Assembly: GCA_022827835.1 (NCBI GenBank)
Contig: JAJEIO010000059.1
Span: forward strand, 1 to 43,958
Reading direction: 5' to 3'
Length of the DNA stretch: 43,958 bases
Origin: Candidatus Latescibacterota bacterium
GTDB taxonomy: Bacteria; Latescibacterota; UBA2968; UBA8231
The translations under genes were made by a program, and so were the position numbers. Position 1 is the first letter of the stretch. Every line of letters starts with the position of its first letter. Shown here in pieces: positions 15,689 to 24,551 of this stretch. The notes under the pieces are model-generated. The model saw only the letters and a program-made list of their open reading frames with translations. It searched no databases and was not told the origin of the DNA.

Positions 15689-17894
15689 CAAACTTCTTCC
15701 TTTCCTATTCCTATTTCTCATCGCAACCAACTCACCTGCACAAGACGGAAAGGTCGATTTTTCCGGGGCTTGGTATCTACAAAAGGACAGAAGTGAACCG
15801 TCCGATATCGGCGGCCGGATCGCTGCTCTCCAACTCATCGTTATCCAAGAGCAAGAAGACATAGCAATTGAGCGAATGTACAATAGCTTCGCCGCCTATG
15901 AAAACTTCCCTCTCGATGGCACAGAAATTACGTCCGAATTCAGAAACTTTCCGCGCCTATCCAATGCTAACTGGACCGCAGACGGACAAAGCCTCATCAT
16001 CGCAACCAAAACCGTCTTTCGCCGCCGAAGCAATGAATTCGCAATCGCTACGAGCGAAACGTGGAGTTTGCAAGAAGGCGGGCAAGTCTTAGTCATCGAG
16101 TATGTATCCAGTTCCCCTCGGCGCGAGACCAAAGCAACCCTGCTCTACACCCAAGACGAACCCGTCGGGCCACGAGAATTCATCCCGCCAAACTTCAACT
16201 TTTATTCGATCAATCCAAGCCGCAAAGCAAAATCATTGGGCTGGGCACAGAAACGCGTCGAAGAGAATCTCGGACGCGGCATGGTGGCCATCGCCGCTGG
16301 CGAGGGCCAGATCTACTTGGGCTGGCGGTTGCGCCAACAAGACCCCGAGGACATCGCCTTCAACATCTATCGCGCAACCGACGGCGGCAAGGCCATAAAA
16401 CTCAATGCTGCACCCCTAAAAGAAACCACGGATTTCGTAGATGCTACGGCTCCCCTAGATCGGGACAACACTTGGTGGGTGCGGTCGATTATAGCCGGTC
16501 AGGAACAACCGCAGGAGGCGACTGCGTCCGCCGCGTTGCCGGCCAATTCTCCCGCGCGACAATACATCGCAATCAAGCTGCGCGACGACTTGCCCGAAGA
16601 CGGGATACACAAGATTGGCATCGGCGACCTCGATGGCGACGGCGAATACGATTTCGTCGTCAAGCGCCCGAGGGGCCGGGTGGATCCGGGCATTCCGCGC
16701 CCCAGCCCGGACACCTTCAAAGTTGAAGCGTATAAACGCGACGGAACTTGGCTATGGCGCAACGACTTGGGCTGGTCCATTGAGCTGGGCACCTGGACCT
16801 CGCCGATGATCGTTTACGATTTCAACGGCGACGGCAAAGCCGAGGTCGCCCTCAAGACCGGCGAGGGGGACCCGCGCGGGGCCAACGCGCGCATCCTCAC
16901 CGGGCCAGAATACTGCTCTGTCTGGAATGGCGAGACCGGCGCGGAAATCGCCAAAGTACCCTGGATCGCACGCGGCAAACCCAGCGATTGGGGCGACGAC
17001 GTGGGCAACCGCATGAACCGCAATATGATGGGCGTGGCTTACCTCGACGGCAAAACTCCTAGCCTGCTTGTGCTGCGCGGTATCTATGGCCTGATGAAAG
17101 TAGATGCCTGGCTTTTACAAGACGCACAGCTTGAGAAAGCCTGGAGCTGGACCAACGAACGCGCCGGCTGGAAGTACCAAGGTCAGGGTCAGCACAGTAT
17201 TCACGTCGCCGATATCGACAGCGACGGCCGCGACGAAATCCTCAACGGCTCACTGGCCATCGACAACGACGGCCGCACCATGTGGAGCACTGGCTTGGGC
17301 CACGGAGATCGGTTCTACGTAACGGATATAGATCCCGAGCGCCCCGGCCTAGAAGTGTGGTACAGCTATGAGGATCCCCACCCGCAGAACGGGGTCAGTC
17401 TGTGGGACGCTCGCACCGGCAAGCTCATTTTCGGCACTGACAGCGAAACGATTGACAACGAAATCGACCGCGCCCTCGTCGGCGACATTGACCCCGCCTA
17501 TCCGGGTATGGAAGTCTGGGCGGATCGCTTTTTTTATACGGCCAAAGGCGAAATCATCTTAGGGGACATTCCACCGCTGGATGGACTAGTCTGGTGGGAT
17601 GCCGACCCGCTGCGCGAGCTGCAAACCCGAGGCAGCGTCTCCAAATGGCAGGGGCCAGTTTTGACCAGTAATATAGAGGGTAATGTGATGGCTTGGGCCG
17701 ATATCCTCGGCGACTGGCGCGAAGAAATTATAACCTATACCTCTGGGGAACTGCGCATCTACACCACGATCATACCAGCCATCGACCGCCGCGTCTGTCT
17801 TATGCAGGATCCACTCTATCGGATCGACGTAGCTTTAAAGGCGATGGGGTACGATCAAGTACCGATGACCAGCTATTATCTCGGCAGCGACTGA
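15678..17894 (+). CDS. family PL11 rhamnogalacturonan lyase with extra N-terminal domain
   Basis: The 738-residue product starts with a signal peptide (MSTSKLLPFLFLFLIATNSPAQ). Residues of about 25-165 form a beta-rich domain beginning VDFSGAWYLQKDRSE, like the F-S-G-x-W lipocalin-like modules of secreted proteins. PL11 begins near 190 (RGMVAIAAGEGQIYLGWRL) and contains its calcium loops GDLDGDGEYDFVVKR, YDFNGDGKAEVALKTG and ADIDSDGRDEIL, plus QGQGQHSIHVADID and the closing GELRIYTTIIP and YYLGSD. The family cleaves the rhamnose-galacturonate backbone of pectin by beta-elimination. GGAGGT sits 7 bases before the ATG. No type IX tail is present. With the PL22-like gene at 36823 it supports pectin degradation. 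Confidence 0.93.
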   Translation: MSTSKLLPFLFLFLIATNSPAQDGKVDFSGAWYLQKDRSEPSDIGGRIAALQLIVIQEQEDIAIERMYNSFAAYENFPLDGTEITSEFRNFPRLSNANWTADGQSLIIATKTVFRRRSNEFAIATSETWSLQEGGQVLVIEYVSSSPRRETKATLLYTQDEPVGPREFIPPNFNFYSINPSRKAKSLGWAQKRVEENLGRGMVAIAAGEGQIYLGWRLRQQDPEDIAFNIYRATDGGKAIKLNAAPLKETTDFVDATAPLDRDNTWWVRSIIAGQEQPQEATASAALPANSPARQYIAIKLRDDLPEDGIHKIGIGDLDGDGEYDFVVKRPRGRVDPGIPRPSPDTFKVEAYKRDGTWLWRNDLGWSIELGTWTSPMIVYDFNGDGKAEVALKTGEGDPRGANARILTGPEYCSVWNGETGAEIAKVPWIARGKPSDWGDDVGNRMNRNMMGVAYLDGKTPSLLVLRGIYGLMKVDAWLLQDAQLEKAWSWTNERAGWKYQGQGQHSIHVADIDSDGRDEILNGSLAIDNDGRTMWSTGLGHGDRFYVTDIDPERPGLEVWYSYEDPHPQNGVSLWDARTGKLIFGTDSETIDNEIDRALVGDIDPAYPGMEVWADRFFYTAKGEIILGDIPPLDGLVWWDADPLRELQTRGSVSKWQGPVLTSNIEGNVMAWADILGDWREEIITYTSGELRIYTTIIPAIDRRVCLMQDPLYRIDVALKAMGYDQVPMTSYYLGSD

Positions 17895-17906
17895 GCGCGT
17901 CAGTGG

Positions 17907-19265
17907 TCAGCCGGCCTCCATCCCCTTTTGCCGCAGTTCCTCTTCCAGCAATCCCAAACACTCGTCGATGATAGCCAGAGACTCGTCGAGCTGTTCTTGC
18001 GTAATGATCAACGGCGGGTAAAAGCGCAAATCGTCGCCTTCAACCCAATCGGCTCCCCCGCTAGCGCCCGAAATAGCCAAGCCCCGTTCCAAGGTCAGTT
18101 GAGGCACGCGCCGCGACACACCCCACTCGGCGGGAAACGGCTTGCGGCTGCGGCGATCCTGGACCAGTTCAATACCCAGCATCAGGCCCTTGCCGCGAAC
18201 TTCGCCAACGCAAGCATGGTGCGTCAAGCCTTGGGCCTTTTCCTGCAAATAGTCCCCGACTTGAGCGGCGTGTTCCACAATGCCTTCTTCTCTTAGCAGG
18301 TCCAGTACGGCCAAGCCAGCGCGCATAGACACTGGGTTATTGACATACGTAAAAACGTGCGGCAGAGCTTGGCCGCTGCGCGTGAGGTCCCGCCGCATCT
18401 GTTCGCTTAGCAACACCCCTCCCAAGGGCGCGTACCCGCTGCTGGCCCCCTTACCAAAAACGATCATATCGGGCACTACGTCCCAATGCTCAATGGCAAA
18501 GAGCTTGCCAGTGCGGCCAAAGCCAGTGATGATCTCATCGGCGATAAAGAGAACGTCGTGCTCGTCGCAGATCTGGCGGATGAGAGGATAGTAATCGGGC
18601 GGCGGTACCCCAGCGGCGACCCCAGCCATGACCACCGGCTCGGCAATAAAGGCGGCGATGTTGTCGGCTCCGACCTCGCGGATGGTCTCTTCTAACTGGC
18701 GGGCGCAGGTCAAATTGCAGCGATCTTCGCAACCAGCAAAAGCGCAGCGGTAGGGATAGCACGAGGCAATGTGCGGAAAAGTCGGCAGATACGGCTCAAA
18801 AGGTGCCCGCAGTCCCGGCATCCCAGTAGCAGCCAAGGCACCCAAGGTAGCGCCGTGATAGCCGCGCCAGCGACCAATAATCTGGTGCTTCTGCGCCTGC
18901 CCCCGCTGCACATGGTACAAGCGGGCCAGTTTAATGGCCGTCTCCACGCCTTCGGAGCCGCCCGAGACAAAGTACGCGTGGTTCAAGTCCCCGGGGGCCA
19001 GTACGGCCAAGCGGCGGGCGTACTCAAGGGCTGGAGGGTTAGTAAAAAACGTCGAAAAACAATAGGCCAACTCCCGCCCTTGGGCGGCCATAGCCTCGAC
19101 GACTTCATGGCGACCGTGGCCCAAAGTGACGTTGCCAGCCCCAGCCGTGCCGTCGATATAGCGATTGCCAGCCTCGTCATATAAGTAAATCCCCTCGCCC
19201 TTGACGAGAACCGGGTAGGTGTATTGCGGGTCGCGGTGGAGAAGCGCTGGGTTGGTGGCGGTCAT
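17907..19265 (-). CDS. class III pyridoxal-phosphate aminotransferase
   Basis: The 452-residue fold-type I enzyme has the marks of class III: DGTAGAGNVTLGHG near 38-51, SGGSEGVETAIKLAR (101-115), IAEPV with E209, FIADEIITGFGRTG with D243, and the Schiff-base lysine K272 in VFGKGASSGY. A cysteine cluster (C169, C174, C179, C183, C187) occupies the loop where many relatives carry C-Y-R-C-P-F-type sequences. Members move amino groups to or from omega-amino acids, diamines or keto acids. The start is 1 base after the stop of the HisC-like gene, so the two are in one operon. Specificity cannot be named from sequence. Confidence 0.93.
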   Translation of the reverse strand: MTATNPALLHRDPQYTYPVLVKGEGIYLYDEAGNRYIDGTAGAGNVTLGHGRHEVVEAMAAQGRELAYCFSTFFTNPPALEYARRLAVLAPGDLNHAYFVSGGSEGVETAIKLARLYHVQRGQAQKHQIIGRWRGYHGATLGALAATGMPGLRAPFEPYLPTFPHIASCYPYRCAFAGCEDRCNLTCARQLEETIREVGADNIAAFIAEPVVMAGVAAGVPPPDYYPLIRQICDEHDVLFIADEIITGFGRTGKLFAIEHWDVVPDMIVFGKGASSGYAPLGGVLLSEQMRRDLTRSGQALPHVFTYVNNPVSMRAGLAVLDLLREEGIVEHAAQVGDYLQEKAQGLTHHACVGEVRGKGLMLGIELVQDRRSRKPFPAEWGVSRRVPQLTLERGLAISGASGGADWVEGDDLRFYPPLIITQEQLDESLAIIDECLGLLEEELRQKGMEAG

Positions 19266-19266
19266 T

Positions 19267-20370
19267 TTATCCTTCCTCGTCTAATTTCGGCAACACCTCG
19301 CGCAACACCTCCGCAAAGGCTTGCCGCTCGGCTGCTGGCCCCACGGTCAGGCGGATGCAACGATCGAGCGGAGCCATTCCCGGCATCCGCACAAAAACCC
19401 CGTGCTGCAAAAGCACCTGCATCAGACGCCGCGCACGCTCGCCACTACCCACGTCGAGCGCCACGAAATTAGTCGCCGAGGGCACTGTTTTCAGGCCCAA
19501 TTCTGCTGCCAGCGACGCGTACTCCCGCCGACCTTCCTCCACTTGCCGCACCACCGAGCGCACAAACTCATCGTCGCCCAGCGAAGCAAGCGCCCCAGCT
19601 TGGGCGACGCGATTGACGCCAAAGTGATTGCGAACCTTGTCGAGCGCGGCCACCATGTCGCGGTGCGCCAGCGCATAGCCGACCCTAGCTCCGGCCATGC
19701 CGTGCGCCTTGGAAAACGTCCGCAGCCGCACCACCTGTACCCGTTCCGTGTCCAGCGGCAGGTGTGCATCTGCGGGCGCGAAGTCGCTGTACGCCTCGTC
19801 GAGCAGAAACACACAATCCGGCGGCAGCTCCGCGATAAAATCCCGCAACTCGTCGGCCCGCTGATAGGTGCCCATGGGATTGTCGGGATTGGCCACGTAG
19901 ATCAGCTTGGGGCATACTTCCCGCGCCTTGTCCAACAGAGCCGGCAAGTCCTCCCGATCCGCGCGATAGGGCACCTTGTGCAACACCGCTCCGTGCCCCT
20001 CGACGTGGTAGTTGAACGTGGGATAGGCCCCCAGCGACGTCACTACTGCGTCGCCCGGCTCGGCGAAAAGACGCACTAGTAGTCCCAACAGTTCATCGAT
20101 ACCTGCGCCCAAGGAGACCTCTTCCCGCACCACCCCATACCGCACCGCCAACGCCGAGCGCAGCTCGTATCCCTCTGGATCGTTGTACCAATGCACTTGA
20201 TCCACCGCCTCCACCATAGCCTGCCGCGCCTTCGGCGAGATCCCAAAATTGCTCTCGTTAGCTCCAACCCGCAGGGCGAGCGGCTGTCCCTGCGCCCTCT
20301 CCAACGCCTCGGGCGGCACAAAGGGAACAGTCGCTGGCAGAGCGCGGACGATGCGCGTAAAGGGCAACAC
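19267..20370 (-). CDS. histidinol-phosphate aminotransferase-like class I/II aminotransferase
   Basis: The 367-residue product resembles HisC. It shows NPDNPMG (161-167), DEAYSDF with D191, the Schiff-base lysine K221 in RTFSKAHGMAGARVGY, R229 for phosphate binding, and a C-terminal arginine region (RCIRLTVG). No other histidine genes lie nearby, and it sits between an Fe/2OG oxygenase (3 bp upstream) and a class III aminotransferase (1 bp downstream). HisC-like enzymes are often reused in secondary pathways for amino-acid-like compounds, which fits this context better than histidine synthesis. The ATG start at 20370 gives a normal N-terminus. Confidence 0.88.
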   Translation of the reverse strand: MLPFTRIVRALPATVPFVPPEALERAQGQPLALRVGANESNFGISPKARQAMVEAVDQVHWYNDPEGYELRSALAVRYGVVREEVSLGAGIDELLGLLVRLFAEPGDAVVTSLGAYPTFNYHVEGHGAVLHKVPYRADREDLPALLDKAREVCPKLIYVANPDNPMGTYQRADELRDFIAELPPDCVFLLDEAYSDFAPADAHLPLDTERVQVVRLRTFSKAHGMAGARVGYALAHRDMVAALDKVRNHFGVNRVAQAGALASLGDDEFVRSVVRQVEEGRREYASLAAELGLKTVPSATNFVALDVGSGERARRLMQVLLQHGVFVRMPGMAPLDRCIRLTVGPAAERQAFAEVLREVLPKLDEEG

Positions 20371-20373
20371 GGG

Positions 20374-21204
20374 TTAAGACCACACGTAGATTTCGTCGTC
20401 GTCGTCGTCGGCATAGCCAATGAAGACGGCGAGCACCACCCGCGGATCGTCCCCCTGCACCGCTGGGACCTCGTGGATGCAGCGCGTATTGAAGAAATAC
20501 AAATCGCCCGGCTCAAGCGCGACCTCGCAGTGCTCCACGCCTTGCGCAGCCGCATACTCGTGAAAACGGCCCTCGGCGATATACGGCTGTATCTCGTCGG
20601 TCCACAGGCAGCGGTGCAACACAGCCTGCACCCCAGGCCCCGCAGAATCCGCGTTCTGCACGCACAGCACGCCGGCAAATTGGTGGGTAAAGCGTGCCAC
20701 CTCGTAGTTGAACCGCTTTTCGCGCAGAACTACGTGGTCGATGTGCGGACTGTAGGAGTGAGTCTCGTAGTGGATGCGAAAGATGGCCGGGCCGTACAAG
20801 CGCCCATCGCGCTCGCGCGCCGTCTTAACCGCCTTATTGGAAGCCAACGCCTGCAAGTGCCGATAAAGCAACTGCACCGGGTCAATCAACCCCTCAAAAA
20901 GGGTGGCAAAAAGCGCGTGCGTCTCCTCCGCATCAGCCAAGAATGTCTCTTGCTCGCCGCCCAGATTGCCGAGACTAGTGCCAATGTCGATGCGCGTGCG
21001 CTCGTCACCCGGAGCGCGCAGCAACCCGCGCTCGGCAAAGCGCTCCATCAGTCGCTGACAGTCGGCTGGCGTGCAGACCTCGGGCAGCAGGATCGCCGGT
21101 ATCTCCGCCCGCGCCAAGGCCCGAAGCGGGTCGGCGCACTCGTCCGGCCCCACAGGCCGCCACAATGCACTCGCGGCGTTTTCTTCGTACGTTGTTCTCT
21201 GCAA
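20374..21204 (-). CDS. 2-oxoglutarate/Fe(II)-dependent oxygenase
   Basis: The iron site is visible as H154-x-D156 (YSPHIDHVVL) and H244 (RCIHEVPAVQ), with R255 (DDPRVVLAVF) for 2-oxoglutarate. The open frame extends upstream to 21321, but that part runs over the divergent YdjM-like gene. A TTG codon at 21204 with AGGAG seven bases before it is the best start and gives 276 residues; residue numbers are for this start. The C-terminal YADDDDDEIYVW tail is acidic. The gene begins an operon with two aminotransferases (gaps of 3 and 1 bases), suggesting hydroxylation of an amino-acid-like compound. Its start lies only 13 bases from the divergent ATG at 21218. Confidence 0.8.
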   Translation of the reverse strand: MQRTTYEENAASALWRPVGPDECADPLRALARAEIPAILLPEVCTPADCQRLMERFAERGLLRAPGDERTRIDIGTSLGNLGGEQETFLADAEETHALFATLFEGLIDPVQLLYRHLQALASNKAVKTARERDGRLYGPAIFRIHYETHSYSPHIDHVVLREKRFNYEVARFTHQFAGVLCVQNADSAGPGVQAVLHRCLWTDEIQPYIAEGRFHEYAAAQGVEHCEVALEPGDLYFFNTRCIHEVPAVQGDDPRVVLAVFIGYADDDDDEIYVWS

Positions 21205-21217
21205 ATCGAAAACTCCT

Positions 21218-22234
21218 ATGGATAGCGTTACGCAAATCGCCCTCGGCGCAGCCGTCGGCGAAAAGGTTTTAGGCAAAAAGGTTGGCAACAAAGCCCCCCT
21301 GTGGGGTGCAGCCTTGGGCATCCTCCCAGACCTCGACGTATTGGGCGCGGCCTTTCTGTCGGGGACCGACCAATTGGGCTTTCACCGCTGGGTGTCGCAC
21401 TCCCTGCTCTTTGCGGTCGGCGGCCTCGGAATCGGCTGGGCGCTGTCTAAGCTACACCGCGACGCGAGTTGGCGCGAGTGGTCCGCGCTGGCGTTCTGGG
21501 CGATTCTCACGCACGCCCTCCTCGACTGCTTCACCGGGTACGGCACCCAATTGTTCAGTCCGTTTAGCAACTATCCAGTCGCCTTCGGTTCCATCTTCGT
21601 CATAGACCCGCTCTATACTCTGCCCTTAGCCATCGGCCTCATCGCCGCCCTGTGCCAACGGCAACTGCACTGGCGGCGGCGGCTCAACGCGCTGGGCCTG
21701 TGCTTGAGCACGGCGTACTTACTCACTACCACCGCAATCTGCCTGCACGTGCGCAGCACCTTTACCCAAGCTCTAGACGACCAAGGCATTGCTTACGAGC
21801 GCCTGCACGTCGTGCCGACCCCGTTCAACGCAGTGCTGTGGTCGGGCTTGGCTGGCACAGACGATCACCTATGGGCCGGACTGTACTCCCTGCTCGACTC
21901 CGACTCGGCGGTCCACTTCCGCCGCATAGAGCGCAACACCCACCTCATCGCCGCCCGCCGCGACGACCCACCAATCCAGCGCCTGTTCTGGTTTTCTCGC
22001 GGGTACTACCGGGTCGAGCGCCATGCCGACGAGCTCTACTTCTACGACCTGCGCTTTGGCCGCTCCGACTTCTATCTCGATTCCACCGGCACCTACTTCT
22101 TCACGTTCCGCCTGTTGCCGGACCCATCCCATCCCGAGCGCATCGCCGACCTCCAGCGCACCAACAACCCGTTCGACGCCCAGCGCACCGACCTAGCCCT
22201 AACGCGGCTCTGGTACCGCCTACTCGGTATCTAG
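21218..22234 (+). CDS. YdjM/DUF457-type membrane-bound metal-dependent hydrolase
   Basis: The 338-residue product starts MDSVTQIALGAAVGEKVLG, the typical opening of the YdjM family (PF04307). Further marks are GILPDLDVL (D residues), FHRWVSHSLLF and ILTHALLDCFTGYGTQLFSP, whose His and Asp residues should bind metal. Hydrophobic segments occupy the first half (roughly residues 60-75, 83-110, 120-170); the second half is soluble with many charged residues. An ATG at 21218 is chosen because the open frame upstream runs through the divergent oxygenase gene. E. coli YdjM is a LexA-controlled inner-membrane protein of unknown role. Its end overlaps the next, convergent gene by 15 bases. Confidence 0.85.
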   Translation: MDSVTQIALGAAVGEKVLGKKVGNKAPLWGAALGILPDLDVLGAAFLSGTDQLGFHRWVSHSLLFAVGGLGIGWALSKLHRDASWREWSALAFWAILTHALLDCFTGYGTQLFSPFSNYPVAFGSIFVIDPLYTLPLAIGLIAALCQRQLHWRRRLNALGLCLSTAYLLTTTAICLHVRSTFTQALDDQGIAYERLHVVPTPFNAVLWSGLAGTDDHLWAGLYSLLDSDSAVHFRRIERNTHLIAARRDDPPIQRLFWFSRGYYRVERHADELYFYDLRFGRSDFYLDSTGTYFFTFRLLPDPSHPERIADLQRTNNPFDAQRTDLALTRLWYRLLGI

Positions 22235-23440
22235 CCCCCACGCCTGATCGACGTCGCGTTGGTACGCGTCAATCTTACCCTCCAGCACATCGGCGACCCG
22301 TATCACCTGCCCAGAGTGGCCAGATTCGTAGATAGCCTCGCTGACGGCCTTGCTGCGCAAACCCTCCTCCACGTCGATTTCCACCGGCCGCCCCTCGCTC
22401 AACGCATCGATAAAATCCCACAACTCCAGCGTCACCCCGCCAGTGATCCCATACGGGAAGAGCGCGTCCTTTTCCTCCTCGCTCAGAGTCGCCAAATACA
22501 TTTCCTGCAGCTCGGACATGCTGTGCGTGGTCCCGTCGGCGAGCTGGCACTCGCCATTGGCCTGAAAGGCGGCCGGGTGGAAGATGTCCGTGTCGATGAT
22601 CGACCCCTTCTCGCCGCTCAGCGTCAGTTGGGTAAAGCCCTTGCCCGGCGCGCTGATGGTCCACGACCACGTGCCGATCAAGCCGCTCTTGAAGTTGAAT
22701 ATGCTGGTCCAAAAGTCCTCGGACGCGCTATTGACGATTTCCTCGCCTTGGCGATGGGGGCGCGGGTACATCTGCTCAACTCGGGCGTACACGCTCTCGA
22801 TCTCGCCAAACCAATAGCGCATGGTGTCAACCCAGTGCGCCCCACTGTCCATGACCATGCCGCAGCCGCCTAGCTTGCGATCAATGCGCCAGTGCCAATT
22901 GGGCACTTCTGCTGGATCGCGCCACCCCGCCTGCACGGCCCACCACATTTTCGGCACACCCAACAGACCGTCGTTAAAGGCCCAGTGGATCGTGCGCTGG
23001 CCCAAGGCGCGGCGGCACTGCTCGGCCGTGGCAGCGACCCGCCCGCAGCGCTGCGCCGTCTGCGCGATCTTCTTCGAGGCCCGCACCGTAATTCCGATCG
23101 GCTTTTCGACCAGCACGTTCACTCCGCCCTCTAGCAGTTCGCAGGCCAGCACGTGATGCAAGCCATGCGGACTGCATATATCAGCTCCATCAAGCGCGTC
23201 TTCCCCGGCGAGCAATTCAGCCACGCTCGCATAGGCGTTGACCTCCCAGCCAGCGAACCCATTGATGCGCGCAGCAAAATCCTCGGCGCGCGCTAGCACC
23301 TCATCTACGGCCGCGACAATGCGGAACCGCGTCTCGCCCTTTTCCAACAGCTCTTCGTATCCCCGCAAGTGCGCTCCGGCCATGCCGCCGCAACCCACCA
23401 TCGCTAATTGGACCACCTCGCCCCTCTTAGTTTTGCTCAT
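22220..23440 (-). CDS. Gfo/Idh/MocA family oxidoreductase
   Basis: The NAD(P)-dependent sugar dehydrogenase starts at ATG 23440 after GGAGGT (the frame continues four codons further to a GTG, less well placed). The Rossmann loop is LAMVGCGGMAGAH, the catalytic EKP motif is E112-K113-P114 in NVLVEKPIGI, and the C-terminal active-site block DSGAHWVDTMRYW is intact. Length is 406 residues, slightly long, with an insertion around EQMYPRPHRQG. Members oxidise or reduce sugars, inositols or their derivatives. The 3' end overlaps the convergent YdjM-like gene by 15 bases. Substrate not readable. Confidence 0.94.
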   Translation of the reverse strand: MSKTKRGEVVQLAMVGCGGMAGAHLRGYEELLEKGETRFRIVAAVDEVLARAEDFAARINGFAGWEVNAYASVAELLAGEDALDGADICSPHGLHHVLACELLEGGVNVLVEKPIGITVRASKKIAQTAQRCGRVAATAEQCRRALGQRTIHWAFNDGLLGVPKMWWAVQAGWRDPAEVPNWHWRIDRKLGGCGMVMDSGAHWVDTMRYWFGEIESVYARVEQMYPRPHRQGEEIVNSASEDFWTSIFNFKSGLIGTWSWTISAPGKGFTQLTLSGEKGSIIDTDIFHPAAFQANGECQLADGTTHSMSELQEMYLATLSEEEKDALFPYGITGGVTLELWDFIDALSEGRPVEIDVEEGLRSKAVSEAIYESGHSGQVIRVADVLEGKIDAYQRDVDQAWGLDTE

Positions 23441-23535
23441 TTCTACCTCCACAGGTTGGTTTGTGGGCTACATACTATTCTCAAACGAAAGCTGTGGCAA
23501 AGCATCCGCCTGACTGCGTAACGTCATCCCCTCCA

Positions 23536-24387
23536 TCACCACCCCAGCACCTCCGTCAAAAACGCCTCCACCCCAGCTTCATAAGTAGCTGCATCCTCGC
23601 TAAAGGCCGAACTATGGCCGCCCCGCATCACGGTAAACGCCTTGGGCTGGCTAGCGGCCTCGTATAGCCGCTGGCCGTGCGCGAATACAATAAACCTGTC
23701 GTCGCGGCTGTGGCTTACCAGCACCGGGCACTGCACCTGCTTTAGGTACTCCAGCGTGGGATACTCATAGCGGGCGAGCAAGCCGACCGGAAAGATCGGA
23801 TACAGCTCTCGGCCCAGCTCGGGTATGGAAGTAAAGGTCTCCTCCAAGAACAGGGCCGCCGGCGTCTTGTCCCGCGCCAGCCGCGCGGCGATTGGCCCGC
23901 CCAGCGACCGGCCGATAATCGCAATTTGATCTGGGGCTAGTCCGGCTTCTTGCACCAAGTAGTTCCAAGCCGCCTCGGCATCGCGGTGCGTACCTTCCTC
24001 AGAGGGCGTGCCCTCGCTCTGGCCATAGCCGCGATAGTCAAACAGCAGAATCCCCAAACCCAACCGGTGCGCGTCCTTGGCCACTGCGATCAGATCCGAG
24101 ATGTTGCCCGCATTGCCGTGGCAAAAAAGCACCGTGCCTCGCACGTCGGCCAACGGCAGGTACCACCCGGTCAGCCGCACTCCGTCGCTGGCGACTAGCT
24201 CAACTTCTTCGTAGCGCATTCCAACCGCGGCCGGCGTGGTCTTGATTGCGGCCCCGGGCACATAGACCAGCCTGCTCTGGAAGATGTAGAGCGCAATCCC
24301 AGCCAAGACATACAGCACCCCAATCAGCAGCACAATTCCCAGCACAAGGCGTCCTATGCTACAACCAATGAGTGGTATAAAGGACAT
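23536..24387 (-). CDS. membrane-anchored alpha/beta hydrolase (YfhR/BEM46-like)
   Basis: The 283-residue product starts at ATG 24387 (the longer open frame adds 21 polar residues and is less likely). A single membrane helix at about 13-36 anchors the enzyme. The hydrolase core has FCHGNAGNISD (88-98), DYRGYGQSEGTPSEEG, nucleophile S161 in IGRSLGGPIAARL, an acid in SHSRDDRFIVF and a catalytic His in RGGHSSAF, a full triad. This matches the BEM46/YfhR group, peptidase-like or esterase-like proteins of unknown substrate. It is followed by 95 bp before the Gfo/Idh/MocA gene on the same strand, and it diverges from the propeller-protein gene across a 164-bp AT-richer gap. Confidence 0.92.
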   Translation of the reverse strand: MSFIPLIGCSIGRLVLGIVLLIGVLYVLAGIALYIFQSRLVYVPGAAIKTTPAAVGMRYEEVELVASDGVRLTGWYLPLADVRGTVLFCHGNAGNISDLIAVAKDAHRLGLGILLFDYRGYGQSEGTPSEEGTHRDAEAAWNYLVQEAGLAPDQIAIIGRSLGGPIAARLARDKTPAALFLEETFTSIPELGRELYPIFPVGLLARYEYPTLEYLKQVQCPVLVSHSRDDRFIVFAHGQRLYEAASQPKAFTVMRGGHSSAFSEDAATYEAGVEAFLTEVLGW

Positions 24388-24484
24388 CAGTATCAGATCC
24401 TCCGACTGAGTAGAAAGTGGGAAGTGCCCGTCCGCTCCCAATGGGGACACTCGCCACTGGCGATTTATGCTATAATTAGAATTA

Positions 24485-24513
24485 TTGACATACCTAAGAC
24501 AAAAAATGCTAAT
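24485..24513 (+). promoter_or_regulatory. possible promoter of the propeller-protein gene
   Basis: A perfect -35 hexamer TTGACA (24485-24490) is followed after 17 bases by GCTAAT (24508-24513), a weak -10 match. It lies in an AT-rich block (TATAATTAGAATTATTGACA) between divergent genes, about 40 bases before the ATG at 24552. A TATAAT also occurs at 24471-24476 and could serve either direction. Call rests on matching the sigma-70 pattern only, which may differ in this phylum. Confidence 0.4.
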
Positions 24514-24551
24514 TTAGAGCCTAAGTACCTATCCCATCCCGAAAGATCCCC

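Noticed and set aside
19321..20079. 252-residue plus-strand frame over the HisC-like gene
   Set aside because: The minus-strand frame carries full aminotransferase motifs (NPDNP, DEAY, SKAHG); the plus reading is rich in R, H and Q without any motif.
20390..20415. tandem GTC repeat (cgtcgtcgtcgtcgtc) as a microsatellite
   Set aside because: It simply encodes the Asp run near the oxygenase C-terminus (YADDDDDEIY).
20191..21225. 344-residue plus-strand frame over the oxygenase gene
   Set aside because: The opposite strand encodes intact H-x-D...H oxygenase motifs, so this is antisense noise.
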